From positions 682,001 to 746,000 of the forward strand of contig JACCIC010000052.1 in assembly GCA_018907035.1 (NCBI GenBank): a DNA stretch of 64,000 bases, read 5' to 3'. The notes below the pieces were generated by a model. The model worked only from the letters and a program-made list of their open reading frames with translations, did no database searches and had not been told where the DNA came from. Made by a program: the position numbers and the translations under genes. Position 1 is the first letter of the stretch, and every line of letters starts with the position of its first letter. Shown here one piece after another: positions 44,515 through 55,634 of this stretch. The stretch comes from Sycobia sp. Sy_11. Lineage: Eukaryota; Arthropoda; Insecta; Hymenoptera; Epichrysomallidae.

Positions 44515-45455
44515 ACATATGATCAAATTTGACCCGGACTGATGCATTTAAACTCCGCACGTAAACAGAATCGGTAAAAATTTTTTTTTACATTGTTACA
44601 ACCTTTCCTGATATCCGTGTAAAATATGAGCGCCATATTTTCATTAGTGTATGTTTGTCAGCTGTTTGTTTACGATGCAAAAAGTTTGTCTAGCGATATT
44701 GACTATTGGAAAAAAGTTGATCAAGGAGTTTACTTGAAATTTAGTGTTTCCAATGGAATTACGGCTATGGAATCGTAGAAAATGTTGCAGTGTTGTAGGG
44801 AGTCTACTTTATCGCAAACACAAGTATTTGAGTAGCCCAAAGCATTCAATGAAGGTCGTGAAGTCGTCGAAAACTTGCCTCATACAAGTCGCCCATCCAC
44901 CGAAAATCAAGGTGATACTCATCGTTTTTGTCGATTAATATGGGGTGGTTTACCATGAATTCGTTCCAAGAGTTCATACGGTCAATAAGAAGTACTACTT
45001 AGCCGTTTTGAGGCGTCTACGTGAAGCAATTCGTCATAAACGACCGAATTTGAGGGCAAACAATTCATGATTTTTTCACCACAATAATACGCAGCCGCAT
45101 TCCAGCATGATTGTGTCTGATTTTTTGGCCCAACACGAAATGAAAGTCATCGCTCAGCCGCCGTATTCGCCAGATTTCGCTCTCTGTGACTTTTTCCTCT
45201 TTCCGAAACTCAAAAATCCGCTTCGGGGAACGCACCATGAGTCCATATCGATATTCATAGTCAATATCGCCAGACAACCTTTTTGCATCGTAAACATTCA
45301 GCTAACAAATACATACTAATGGAGATATGGCCCTCAAATTTCACACGAACATCGAGAAAGGTTATACCAATATAGGAAAAAAAATTTATCGATTCAGTTT
45401 ACACGCGAAGTTTAAATGCACCAGTTCGGGTTAAATTTGATCATATGATATACGT
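44515..45455 (+). mobile_element. Mariner family D copy 2, internally deleted
   Basis: Ends: atatgatcaaatttgacccggactgatgcatttaaactccgc at 44518 and gcgaagtttaaatgcaccagttcgggttaaatttgatcatatgat near 45449, inverted. The transposase start is at 44700-44905 (frame with [10 protein letters not shown] and ASRPST-like text out of frame). A deletion then joins to KVILIVFVD, VVYHEFVP, YYLAVLRRLREAIRHKRPNLR (44910-45060), FHHNNTQPHSS (HDN changed to HNN) and [19 protein letters not shown] (45150-45215). Confidence 0.8.
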
Positions 45456-45812
45456 TTACAGTATTAAAATAAAAAAAAATATTCTCCTCTCTCTCTGTAT
45501 CGAAAACACATATTACAATAAGCTTAAAACTTAGCCCTAATAAAACAAAGAAATACAACCCGTTATCGAATTCTAATATTACACAAATCCCAGAGATATT
45601 CAATTCTAATCCTTTAGAAAAAAAAATTTTTTCGACGAAATCTAAGAAAATAATTAGGAAGGCGTAAAAAGCACACAATATGAACAAAGCATATCTACAC
45701 AAACAAACCTGCTATTCGATATAACATTAAACGATTCCCAAAATTCAGAATCACTTGTAAGAAATACGGTATCAAACTGTAGGTAAATGGAAGATGTCCC
45801 TTTTGAACGCGC
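45456..45812. other. AT-rich stretch before the decayed LTR element
   Basis: Not clearly coding. It may hold the LTR or leader of the element that follows, but no terminal repeat pair was found. Confidence 0.35.
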
Positions 45813-46740
45813 ATGGTCACAAACAAGTGGCTTCACTGGTTGAATCTCTGTTTAAAAAATCTGAAAACTTTAGAAACAGTTCTTGTATGTTGCACTCTAA
45901 AGGACACGGAAATAGACACTATAAATAACTTTATTAATAATATAACACGAATTTTTCCACAAAACCAAAATTCCGAAGTATTATTGTCAAATTTAACAAA
46001 ACTCTATCAAAAATTAAATAAATCAGTTCTAAATTTTGTGAGTAAACTACGAAATTTGGCATCCAAGATTACAGAAATACAAAAATATGACACCAACCTA
46101 ACTACAATAAATATCACATTACTCAATAAAAAATTTATTAAACAAATCTCTGAGAGTTCTAAGAAAATAATAAAATTAAAAATAAAAGTAGAAATGAGCG
46201 AAATGTTAACTCTAGACAAAATGACTGAACAGAAATTTTTAAGGAGAAAGAAAACAGGTGAGCTGTCAAATATGTAAAACCCCGCACTATGATGTATTAT
46301 TTTGCAGTATCGGAGCGTGTATATATTGCAATAGTCCACATCGCACGTCATATACATGTACAAACATAAGTAAAAGGCGGCCATTTATATTTTAGTGACT
46401 TAAATTCAAACCACTGTCAATACTGTCAGGAAGAGGGCCATGGCACTTCAAATTGTCCTGCTAATATAAATTATTAAACATGTCAAAACTGTAAAGAAAA
46501 AGGACATAAAATGATTTACTGTACAAAATCAAATGAAACAAACGATGAAAAATATACAATATCATTTTGTTAATACTGCAAAACACCAGAGCACGAGACA
46601 AATGCATGAAATGGAGTTAGCATATTACCAACCCAAATTGAAAATAAAAACCAAACAATATGCCAGGCTTGTGATATGATAGAACATACGGCAAAATACT
46701 ACAGAAGTAGTAACAACGAAAATTTCCCCCAAAGAAATAC
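45813..46740 (+). pseudogene. gag remnant of an LTR retrotransposon with several zinc knuckles
   Basis: The frame at 45813-46277 is a helical Leu/Lys/Asn-rich protein with the look of an errantivirus/gypsy-type gag (LLSNLTKLYQKLNKSVLNFV, SKLRNLASKI). After the TAA at 46275, shifted frames carry a series of zinc-binding motifs: CQICKTPHYDVLFC, CIYCNSPHRTSYTC, CQYCQEEGHGTSNC and CQNCKEKGHKMIYC. The last two fit C-x2-C-x4-H-x4-C exactly. A further YCKTPEHETNA has lost its last Cys. Stops separate them. The 3' side is interrupted by repeat Rep-1 at 46781. Confidence 0.65.
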
Positions 46741-46780
46741 AATCCATATGCATATATTAACTCTAGAAATGCAAATATAT

Positions 46781-47310
46781 ATATATATATATATCATATC
46801 ATATCATATCATATCACATCATTTCATATTTCATATCATATCATACTATCATATCATATCATATCATATCATACTCATACTAATTTATAAAGACAAAGCG
46901 TGTTTTTGTTTGTACGCGATAACCGAAAAAACTACTGAACCGATTGTACTGAAATTTGACATATAGATTCTATACTATCTTGGGAAGGACATAGGCTATG
47001 TTTTTTATTGAAAATCATTTTACTTTTAGCAATAAATTAAGTTTACGGTTTTAATGGTCAGCTTCACCAACGGCCACTAGATGGTGTCTTGAATCACGAA
47101 CATCAACTCAATGTAGTCAGCTTAAAGTATCAATATCAGGCCAGCTTAAGTGAATGTTCATATACAACTTTGGGATTCGTATTCTAAAGAAGATGTGACA
47201 TTAGTCGGTATTACCTTTTTTGTTCTTCAGATTAATCTGACACTACTCTCACACCTTATGGATATCTTTTGATTTTTGTATATTTTTGAATTTTTCTCAC
47301 GTGAAAAATA

Positions 47311-47381
<71 letters not shown>

Positions 47382-47462
47382 CCCCTCTCTTTCTCTCTGT
47401 CTTCTTTTATAAGATAGTTATATGCTAAATCATACTAAAAATAAAATGTGAAAACAAATTAT
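46781..47462 (-). repeat. Interspersed repeat Rep-1, copy 3
   Basis: Reverse orientation of 4053-4672. It begins with the (ATATC)n tail (46796-46880), then gtttgtacgcgataaccgaaaaaactactgaaccgatt, tagatggtgtcttgaatcacgaacatcaactca, and a long CT tract (47313-47395). It sits between the gag and integrase parts of the decayed LTR element. Confidence 0.8.
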
Positions 47463-48496
47463 AAGAATAATTTGATATTTTTTTGAATAATCTATTTTTT
47501 TCTATGCAAGAAGAAAATTGTATAATTATTTTGAAACATGAATTATACAGAATGTTCAAATAAAAGCATCAAAATAATCAATAATTTTTGAAAAGGGTTT
47601 AAGTCTACAATTTTCAGATTTTTCCTTTGCTTATTGAATTTTCAAACATAAATTAATTATTTTAATATAATATGGGTTTTTCAGTATATATGTAGAGTTG
47701 TGATCTTATAGATTTATATTCTAAAAAATTAATTTTAAAAAATAATTAAAATTATTTAAATTAACATATATCTATATATACCATTTCATATAACCAAAAA
47801 TGTAAATTTCAATATAAATTCTTAGAAGTGGTATCCAATATAATTTGTGTTTCGTTTTTTTACTAATTTACATTTGTGAATTATTAATTATGTAAGCAAA
47901 CAAATTGAAGTTAATTTCTATTGGGGCCCCTCTTTGATACATCAACAAGTACAACCTCCTTAAAACAATTATTTCTTTAACCTATTTAAATCATGACAAC
48001 ATTTCGAAATTTAAATTCAAATTTTAATGTTAATTTATAATTATAAAAATTGATTTATTTATTTTTGCCATTAATTCCCACAGCGATTCTACTACTTCTA
48101 TATGAATTTATACTTTTCTTTATATGAATTAAATTTTCTACTACATTAGTTTGATCAATGTTGTAGTTCTTTTTTTTCGAATCTAAAACAAACTTATTTC
48201 TTTGGTTTTTTTAAATTATCCGAAGGGATTTGGCAGTACAGGGTGTAATTCAAAATTTTATTTAAAAAAGGTGCTAGATGTCAAAAAATCACATTTTTTT
48301 TAAACGTTGTTTTCAATTGAATTAAACTGGTGGCTCCAATAACTTTTTCTACCATTCAAAAATGGATTTCAAAACTGCAATTTCAAGATTTTTCAATTCT
48401 GATGGATTTGGCAAACTCTACAACTAGGTGAAGTTAATTCTTGAAACCGATCGTAGATTTTCTTACAATCATATTGATTAAATTGTTATAGTTAAA
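47463..48496. other. AT-rich spacer, no recognised feature
   Basis: No motif-bearing frame. It would be the place of protease/RT of the surrounding LTR element if that element was once complete, but none can be read. Confidence 0.5.
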
Positions 48497-48840
48497 TATA
48501 TCATATCATATCACATCATTTCATATTGCATATCATATCATATCATATCACATCATTTCATATTTCATATCATATCATATCATACTTGATATCATATCAT
48601 ATCATACTCATACTAATTTATAAAGACAAAGCGTGTTTTTGTTTGTACGCGATAACCGAAAAAACTACTGAACCGATTGTACTGAAATTTGACATATAGA
48701 TTCTATACTATCTTGGGAAGGACATAGGCTATGTTTTTTATTGAAAATCATTTTACTTTCATCAATAAATTAAGTTAATGGTTTTAATAATCGGTTTCAC
48801 CAGTGGCCACTATTAATATTTTATTTATTTTTATTAAAGT
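48497..48840 (-). repeat. Interspersed repeat Rep-1, copy 4 (partial)
   Basis: Tail (ATATC)n at 48497-48610, then the same acaaagcgtgtttttgtttgtacgcgataaccg block as copy 3, almost base for base over about 170 bp. It ends near ggccactattaatatttt. Confidence 0.8.
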
Positions 48841-49269
48841 GTTTTGTTTCATATTTATACCATGAGTTTACTTATTATTTATTAAACCGAATTTTATCTT
48901 TTAGTTTAATTACCGATAAAAGAACAATATCAAAAGAATAACAGAAAAAAAATTCTTTAAATTACACTGAAGTCTATCTAAAGACGCGTAGAACAAATGC
49001 GTAGCAAAAAACTCCCTGACTGCCCTCACCACATTAAATTTACATTTTCTTTTGATGGCCGACTTTTCGAACGATTTCTAAAAATCATTTCATTCAGTTT
49101 ATTTTCAAGAACTAATCTGATAAGCAGAAATATATCAAAAGAAATAAAAATTATAAATATCGACTAGAAAGCGATCAACGAAATCATAAAAATTACCTTT
49201 AATAATACATATATTAAAGTAATTACCTGTTCTAACGAAATCGAGTATGTTGCAGAAGAAGATTGAAAA

Positions 49270-50170
49270 AATATTTTCGACATGTATGATTCCTCTAGCC
49301 TAGGTAGATATTTATTAGTAAATAAAACATATAATAGAATAAAATCAAAGGAACGTCGGGGAATCTAAAAAATTCATTTAGCAAAAAATACAAATATGTG
49401 AAATATGTGAAAGAAATCAACTAAAAAGAATTAAAAGAAGACAGTCTATGATTATAATAGATATACCCTCAACTAAATTTCAAAAAGTAGCTTTAGACAT
49501 AGTGGACTCTTTAACAACTACCAAAAATGGAAATACATATTTTCGAACTATTTAAGATCAATTATTAAAATTTCTAATAGCCGTATCTCTATAATATATA
49601 AGACGAAATAGCCGAATGAATAGCAGATGCCTTTATAATAAAGTTTATATGTATATTCAGTTCTCCTAAAATTATTTTCACAAATAGAGGATCAAATTTT
49701 ACAAGAAAAATAATTAAAGCTTTTATTTACGCACAGATTTAAATTTACAAAAATCGAAACCAAAGCATGTTCACATCAATGAAATGATTTATTCAAAAGA
49801 GAGGACTATCCCTTTTGCAAACACTTAAGAAATTTCACTATGAAAAACATATAGTAGAACTACTGGAACTAGTGCAAGTTCACTACAACAAAACATACGA
49901 AAAATGAATAGGATGGTAAAACAAAATCTAATTGCAAAAAGTAATACAAAAATAATACTACGATAGATTTACTCACAAAAGAGACTGTAAAGTTGGAGAT
50001 AAAGTATGGTTAATAAAAAAACCAAGCCCAGGATAACTATAAGAAAATCACTATCTAGGACCATTCAAGATCATTGAGCTAAACAACCTCAATAATGTTA
50101 TGGTTATTTTGAATAAAAAAGAGAAAATAGCCCACCTAAACAAACTGTATCTTTTTAATAGTTGATAGGA
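49270..50170 (+). pseudogene. Integrase remnant of the decayed LTR element
   Basis: Order of a gypsy/errantivirus integrase in broken frames. A zinc-binding end with CEICERN is near 49410. The core follows with PSTKFQKVALDIVDSLTTTKNG (about 49470-49530; first catalytic Asp kept), then FTNRGSNF (about 49677) where TDxGxxF is expected, so the second Asp is Asn. A C-terminal part (about 49985-50160) has CKVGDKVWLIKKPSPG, YLGPFKIIELNN and IAHLNKLYLFN. Several stops. Confidence 0.7.
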
Positions 50171-50449
50171 CTCTATGAAAACGTTTTAAGTCAAATACAA
50201 AATCTATAAACCTTCGCGAACAAAAAAATCATTAATCAATAATATTTAAGGAATTCTATGAACTTTCGGACACATACAGACACGTATATTATCCTTTTCT
50301 TGGGGAAGGAAACGAGTAAGGACTCACTTTTACGTAGTTTCTAACACAAAAAAATCAAACACATAGCAATTGCATTAAACACTTCACACCACTTAATTGT
50401 AACATGTAAACACCACTAACTACCAAAGCAATATTTCTCTGTTACGGGG

Positions 50450-51720
50450 TATCAAAAATGTTCAAACTTAAAACATAATTCCTTTAGATGCTGGAGAATC
50501 TAATTGTCACAAAGATGAGACCGCTATAGAAAATTCTACAATTCAGTTGTTACAAGGAGAAAAAACTAACAATCTTTCATTACGGTATGTTTTCCATTTA
50601 TCCGCAATAGCAAATGTAGTACAAAAATAGATATATAATATAAATCAAGAGAAATGCGAGCTTCTACATGAAACAGATACATTTAAATACAACAATTCGC
50701 ATACAATAATTAATCTTAAAATAAATTCAACAAAATTAATAGGAATTGATCTAATCGGAAAAGTAGAAGCATTATCTTGTATAGAAACCTCAAACACAGA
50801 TGACTACGGAAAATGGAAAAACTTTATCGTACAAGGAGTAATCAGGACAATACTACTCGGACAAAACGCGCAAGTCAGTTTAGAAGCTGACAAGATTAAA
50901 CTCTCATATGGGACAACATTTAAATTCTCATAAGAACAATGCATTGACATGGAAGCAAGTCATATCTTTTGGAAAATGCTATAAAATAAAGACTGCGTGT
51001 AAAATATATAAAACGTCTTGTTATCTGTATTTTATTAAATTTTTTAATTGTTAATTAGCAATTAGTTTTAATTAGCAATCTATTATAAATTTCGATAGTA
51101 TCTCATTTTCTCTAACAACTATTAATAAATTTAAATATTGCGATAAACTACTAATTAAAACTGAACATCCAAACTTACGCTACTTCGAAAAAATAGACAA
51201 TAAGGATTTATTCAATAATACGGTAAGAGTAAACATAGGAATCTATAACATCGTTATTTTTATATATGTAAATTCAAAATTTGTCCATGTAAAAAGACGT
51301 TTCAGACATCAATTAAAAACCTTGTATTTAAATATTCTTAAGAAAAAATGTGAACTAGAAAGAAAAACTATTTTTAATTCTCTATATATAATCCTCCTAT
51401 CATCGGACGAATTTGCGTATAACATTATGCAAAAGTCAGGATGCATCGCACGTTTAGCAAGAAAAACATTGCACATTGTTAATTGTTTACCAAAAGAAGT
51501 AAATATTGCACATCTAAGTATGCATATAATAAAATGAATTATATTGATCCACTATTCCAAATGCTCTTGTGCATTGCCAATAAATAATGAAGTTGAATAA
51601 AACGTACATACAAATTGTAATAACAAATTTCGTATTTAGATATACAATGCTGTATAAAGTTGAAGAAAGATAAGGTATATAAAGAAGGAAAGAATTTTAC
51701 AAATCGACAATCAATTTATT
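50450..51720 (+). pseudogene. Env-like glycoprotein remnant of the decayed LTR element
   Basis: Downstream of integrase, where env lies in retrovirus-like insect elements. A first block (about 50480-51000, one main frame with TAGs) has evenly spaced Cys, a DDYGKWKNF segment and a CIDMEASHIFW segment. A second block (51322-51540) has CELERKTIF, SSDEFAY, ARKTLHIVNC and PKEVNI. The layout resembles the ectodomain of glycoproteins carried by insect LTR elements, some of which are related to those of negative-strand RNA viruses. That is recollection of patterns, not an alignment. Stops and shifts make it non-functional. Confidence 0.4.
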
Positions 51721-51939
51721 GGTCTGCTTTACCTTGAATGTATTATCTAAAAGAAAAAATTATGAGAATAATAATCGTTGATAGGCTAAAATAATCTTAA
51801 TTTTACACCTTTCTTTGAAGATAAAGAATAGTTAACGAATTATTTCTTAAAAACAGCAAACTTTCTGGACCATGACGTCATTTTAGGAATATATTTTTGT
51901 CTGGTTTGGCAACAATCCAATCAACCGCCGAGATGCATG

Positions 51940-52615
51940 CCCCGATGATACTTCAAGTTGTTTGACAAAGGGGTTATCAAGCGTTTGGCCAGTGAATGAA
52001 GCAGTGGAACAGTTATCGTAAAGAATTCCAACAGTTCGTTCCGTTTCTGTGTGAATTACAGGGACTGAACGCCGTTACCGTCAAGAATGCGTTCCCGCTA
52101 CCAAATATGGATTCCATCTTGGACAAGCTGCGAAAAGAAGCGTATTTATGACTCGATCAAAGCGTCACTGGCGTTCTTAAATTTCGGGCGGCATCCACAA
52201 CCAGTAAAGAGCCAAGGAGGAAAGTAGAAGAAAGTGACCTAGTAGCGAGGATCGACCCGAATTTGTGAAAGAACCGGATGCGGCGATTAAGACATTGTGA
52301 GACCTCATTATTCGCTACATCGACGGGGCACGAACTACTTAAGAGAGATATTATAACCGCAGTAGACGAGATGTGAAATTCAGGAAGGGGACCAGGTGCT
52401 ACGTAGGGTACGTACGTTGTCGGATGCGACCCTGAGGTTCTCCTCTAATTTAGCTCCTCGGTACGAGGGTACCTTTCAGATTTCCCATCAGCTTTCCCCA
52501 ATAGTTTATGAGCTCGAGACTGACTCGAGTCGGCGAAATGCGAAGGTGCACGTTTCGGAGTTAAAGCGACATGTCCCTCCGTACGCGACGAAGTAGTTCC
52601 CAGACCCAGCTCTGA
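51940..52615 (+). pseudogene. Second gypsy-type pol remnant (RT start joined to integrase end)
   Basis: 51940-52170 carries an RT-like start (CRDTSSCLTKGLSSVW-like, then LQGLNAVTVKNAFPLPNMDSILDKL). After an internal deletion, 52240-52390 has scattered pieces. 52396-52596 reads RYEGTFQISHQLSPIVYELE...NAKVHVSELKRHVPP, the GPY/F-like C-terminal integrase domain. Interrupted to the right by mariner C2. Confidence 0.7.
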
Positions 52616-52681
52616 AGATCGTGAAGTGCAGTTTTCCCTAAAGCCTATAGATTGACCAACCGACAGTGGAATAGTGTACTA

Positions 52682-53975
52682 CAAGGGTGGTTTGATTAGT
52701 CTTCTCGAAAGGTGGCGCTGTTATCGTTAATATTTACTACTCTAAGAGACTATCATCTCATACAAGTAGGTATACAAAGTTTCAAGTCAATACGTCGGTT
52801 AGAAAATTTTTGATAGTCTTTTGAATTTAGTGTTTCATTGTTTTTACAAAAGCATGGAAAAAAACGAATTTCGAGTGGTTATTAAACATTACTTTCTACG
52901 TGAAAAAACAATTAAAGAAACTGAAGAAAAGTTAAAAGAATATTATAAGGACTCTGCTCCGTCACATGGAATGGTTCACAAGTGGTTCATTGAATTTCGT
53001 TGTGGTAGAATGAATACAAGTAATGCTGAGCGTTCTGGCCGCCCAAAAGAGGTAATCAAGACTAATCATCATATGGCTAATAAAATCCATGATGTGATAC
53101 TCGATGATCGTCGATTAAAGATACATAAAATTAGTAACACTGTAGGAATTTCAACTGAACGCGTATTTCATACTTTGCATGAAATTTTGAATATGAGAAA
53201 ACTATCTGCAAGAAGGGTGCCGCGTTTACTCACAGTCGACAATGAACGGTCACGCATTGTTGTATCTAATCAATGTTTGGACATGTTTCAGCGTAATCCA
53301 ACCGAATTTTTGCGCCGTTATGTTGCTGTTAATGAAACATGGATTCATCACTATACGCCAGAAACGAAATGATAGTCAAAAATGTGGACTGAACATGAAA
53401 AACCTGCTCCGAAAAAAACAAAAACTGTTCCATCAGCCAGTAAAGTCATGGCCACAGTTTATTGGGATTAACGGGGTATAATACTAATCGATTACCTACA
53501 GAAGGAAAAACAATTACAGGACAGTATTATGCTTCATTATTGGATAGATTTGAAGCCATACTGAAGGAAAAGAGGCCCCATCTGGTGAAGAAAAAAGTGC
53601 TCTTCCACCACGACAACGCACCAACTCACATGAGTGCTATAGGAACAGTCAAATTAGCAGAATTACGTTACAAATTACTTCCTCACCCACCTTATTCTCC
53701 AGATTTAGCATAGTCCGATTATTTTCTATTTCCAAACATGAAAACTTTGCTTGGTGATAAAAGATTTTCATCGAATGAACAGATTATGACTGACGCAAAT
53801 GATTATTTTGAGGATTTTGACAAAAGTTACTTTTTGGAAGGCTTAAAAAAGATTGAATACCGCTGGAATAAAGTATCGAGTTGGGAAGGGACTATCTTGA
53901 AAAAAAAATAAAAAAAAATTGTTTAAATGAATTGTTTTTTTATTTAATAGTTATGGACTTATCAAACCACCCTCG
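52682..53975 (+). mobile_element. Mariner family C copy 2, full length but inactivated
   Basis: TIRs caagggtggtttgattagt (52682) and acttatcaaaccaccctcg (ending 53975), each beside TA; total 1294 bp. The transposase starts at ATG 52854: MEKNEFRVVIKHYFLREKT, SGRPKEVI, RKLSARRVPRLLTVDN, FLRRYVAVNETWIHHYTPETK. NETW stands for DETW, so the first catalytic Asp is Asn. It is stopped by TGA-TAG at 53370. The reading resumes with KPAPKKTK and ASKVMATVYW, shifts frame near 53480-53500, then LFHHDNAPTH (second Asp kept), PHPPYSPDLA, a TAG, and SDYFLFPNMK. Confidence 0.9.
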
Positions 53976-53984
53976 TATTTCTTG

Positions 53985-54480
53985 CAAATTGAACTACCGG
54001 CTACGATCTCATCGTCAAGGCCTCAGGAAAGGGGCCGAAGTGAACCCGCTCCGACGACACTGTTACAACTACTGGCAGGAGGGGCACGCTTGACAAAACT
54101 GCCCCCGTCCCGTAGTTACGACGTATTGTTGTAACTGCGGACGACGGGACGTCGCCGTAGCTACACAGGATGGTCCCTCCAGACTGCAACGGGAAATCCC
54201 AAGACTTCTCATGTGTCGCATTGCACTGGCACGTGGCCATTACTATCACGAGGGCTACGATGCAGTACTCCGGGCTCGACTACCGTCGAGCCAGCGCAAC
54301 GGCTGGTAGCCATTATAGGCTGTCGATAAGGCCATTGGTCTGACTGGTGCTGGAGGTCGTCGAGGGGCGTTAAGAGATGCCTCAAGAAATTGAGACCAAG
54401 GAGAAAGTAAGGTTCAGGAAAATAGAAGATCACGTTGAGAAGAGTGGAGACTCGTCATTTGCGGTCGTTATCGCGAGGGA
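53985..54480 (+). pseudogene. gag zinc-knuckle remnant of a gypsy-type element
   Basis: RRHCYNYWQEGHA (54048-54090), TGA, QNCPRPVVTTYCCNCGRRDVAV. This is a CCHC knuckle (C-x2-Y for the second Cys, so damaged) followed by an RPxxxxYCxxCG pattern typical of gypsy gag ends. Out-of-frame remains follow to about 54480. With 51940-52615 it forms a rearranged element split by mariner C2. Confidence 0.55.
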
Positions 54481-54780
54481 GGGCTTGAGAAGAAAAAAGA
54501 AAGAAGCGCAGAAAAAGTTGCGGAAGAAGAGGACCACGTACTAGTGGACGAAATTCGGTTTAGGGGGTAGATTTATGACGGATATCACAAGGCACCCACG
54601 TCGACTCGTCTGAGAGAACGAAGACGATGCGCGTGCCATTCCACGGTAAGAGAAAACCTTAAGACGCTCGCGCGCACCGTTGCGCCTCATCAGAGATGAA
54701 CCGAGATTGCTAGGGCCGATGTAACTTAATGGTTCCCAAATTGGCGCCACAGCTTACTGTGGTAGGTGCCCAAACAAGGT
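54481..54780. other. Unassigned stretch, moderately GC-rich
   Basis: Continues in composition from the gag remnant. No motif could be read with confidence. Confidence 0.3.
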
Positions 54781-54823
54781 TCGTCTGCAATCTCGACTAT
54801 CGATAAATGTAGCGCACTGCTGA

Positions 54824-54853
54824 AAAATGTCCGAATAGCTTTTCGGACATTTT
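54824..54853. repeat. Perfect 12-bp hairpin
   Basis: AAAATGTCCGAA, loop TAGCTT, TTCGGACATTTT. A perfect inverted repeat followed by an AT-rich run. Function unknown. Confidence 0.9.
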
Positions 54854-54883
54854 ATATATAATATAATTAAAGGCATTACAGTA

Positions 54884-55121
54884 ATGAAGGAGAAACGGCG
54901 GGCGCGAGTATAGACTGTTATTAAGAGGAGAGGCAAGGTGACAGGCAGGCACGATGTCGAAGAGGGGAAGTAGGGGAAGTGAAAGACCGAGCGAAAGAGA
55001 AAAGAACTGCGCGTAATACGTGTGTATATACATATATAATACATACATAAGAAATGTGTGCACTAATTGTTTCCTCTATTTCGGCAAGATCGGACTGATT
55101 CCCACTGCGACCAAAATCCAT

Positions 55122-55140
<19 letters not shown>
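54884..55140 (+). repeat. Repeat H, copy 1
   Basis: gtatagactgttattaagaggagaggcaaggtgacaggcaggcacgatg ... gtaggggaagtgaaagaccgagcgaaagagaaaagaactgcgcg ... gatcggactgattcccactgcgaccaaaatccattctctctc. The same order occurs inverted at 60175-60415. Microsatellites follow (CT, TA). Confidence 0.75.

Positions 55141-55204
<64 letters not shown>
55120..55204. repeat. (CT)n then (TA)n microsatellite
   Basis: CT run 55120-55146 and TA run 55147-55204. Ile-Tyr or Ser-Leu repeats read here are artefacts. Confidence 0.9.
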
Positions 55205-55206
<2 letters not shown>

Positions 55207-55404
55207 GCGTGCATGTTCTTTACTTAAAACTCTGATGCTCCAATTACGACCTCCTAATTATGACGTATTGTAATATGAGTGAGGAAGCTGTGTTGGGTGT
55301 CCTTTTATGTGCGTATTATAATAATAGTATTAATATTTAATTTGTAGATATCTTTATGTATATATATATATATATAATTAATAGTTTAATATTTAATCTG
55401 TAGA

Positions 55405-55421
55405 TGTGTGTGTGTGTGTGT
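55405..55421. repeat. (TG)n tract at the 3' end of the R1-clade element
   Basis: Directly precedes, on +, the poly(T) (55423-55434) that is the element's poly(A) on the - strand. The other end of the element meets (TG)n at 60132-60150. Confidence 0.9.
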
Positions 55422-55634
55422 CTTTTTTTTTTTTATTAGGCGTAGGCAGAGCAAGCTCTGCACTAGTGGCCTCTCGAAACCAGCATCCCGCCGTAACTAT
55501 CCGGGAATTTTACTTCGGCGGGGCTGTTAGTTAGCCTATACGACTCCTCTTCTTATGACACTATCCTACGTCCCCCATCCACACAGGTGATCAGGGGTTC
55601 GGTGTTCGTCCTCTGTATCTTAAAATAGAATCAG

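Noticed and set aside
55020..55275. Frames with Ile-Tyr and Ser-Leu repeats (also at 60130-60500)
   Set aside because: Direct translations of TA, CT and GA microsatellites.
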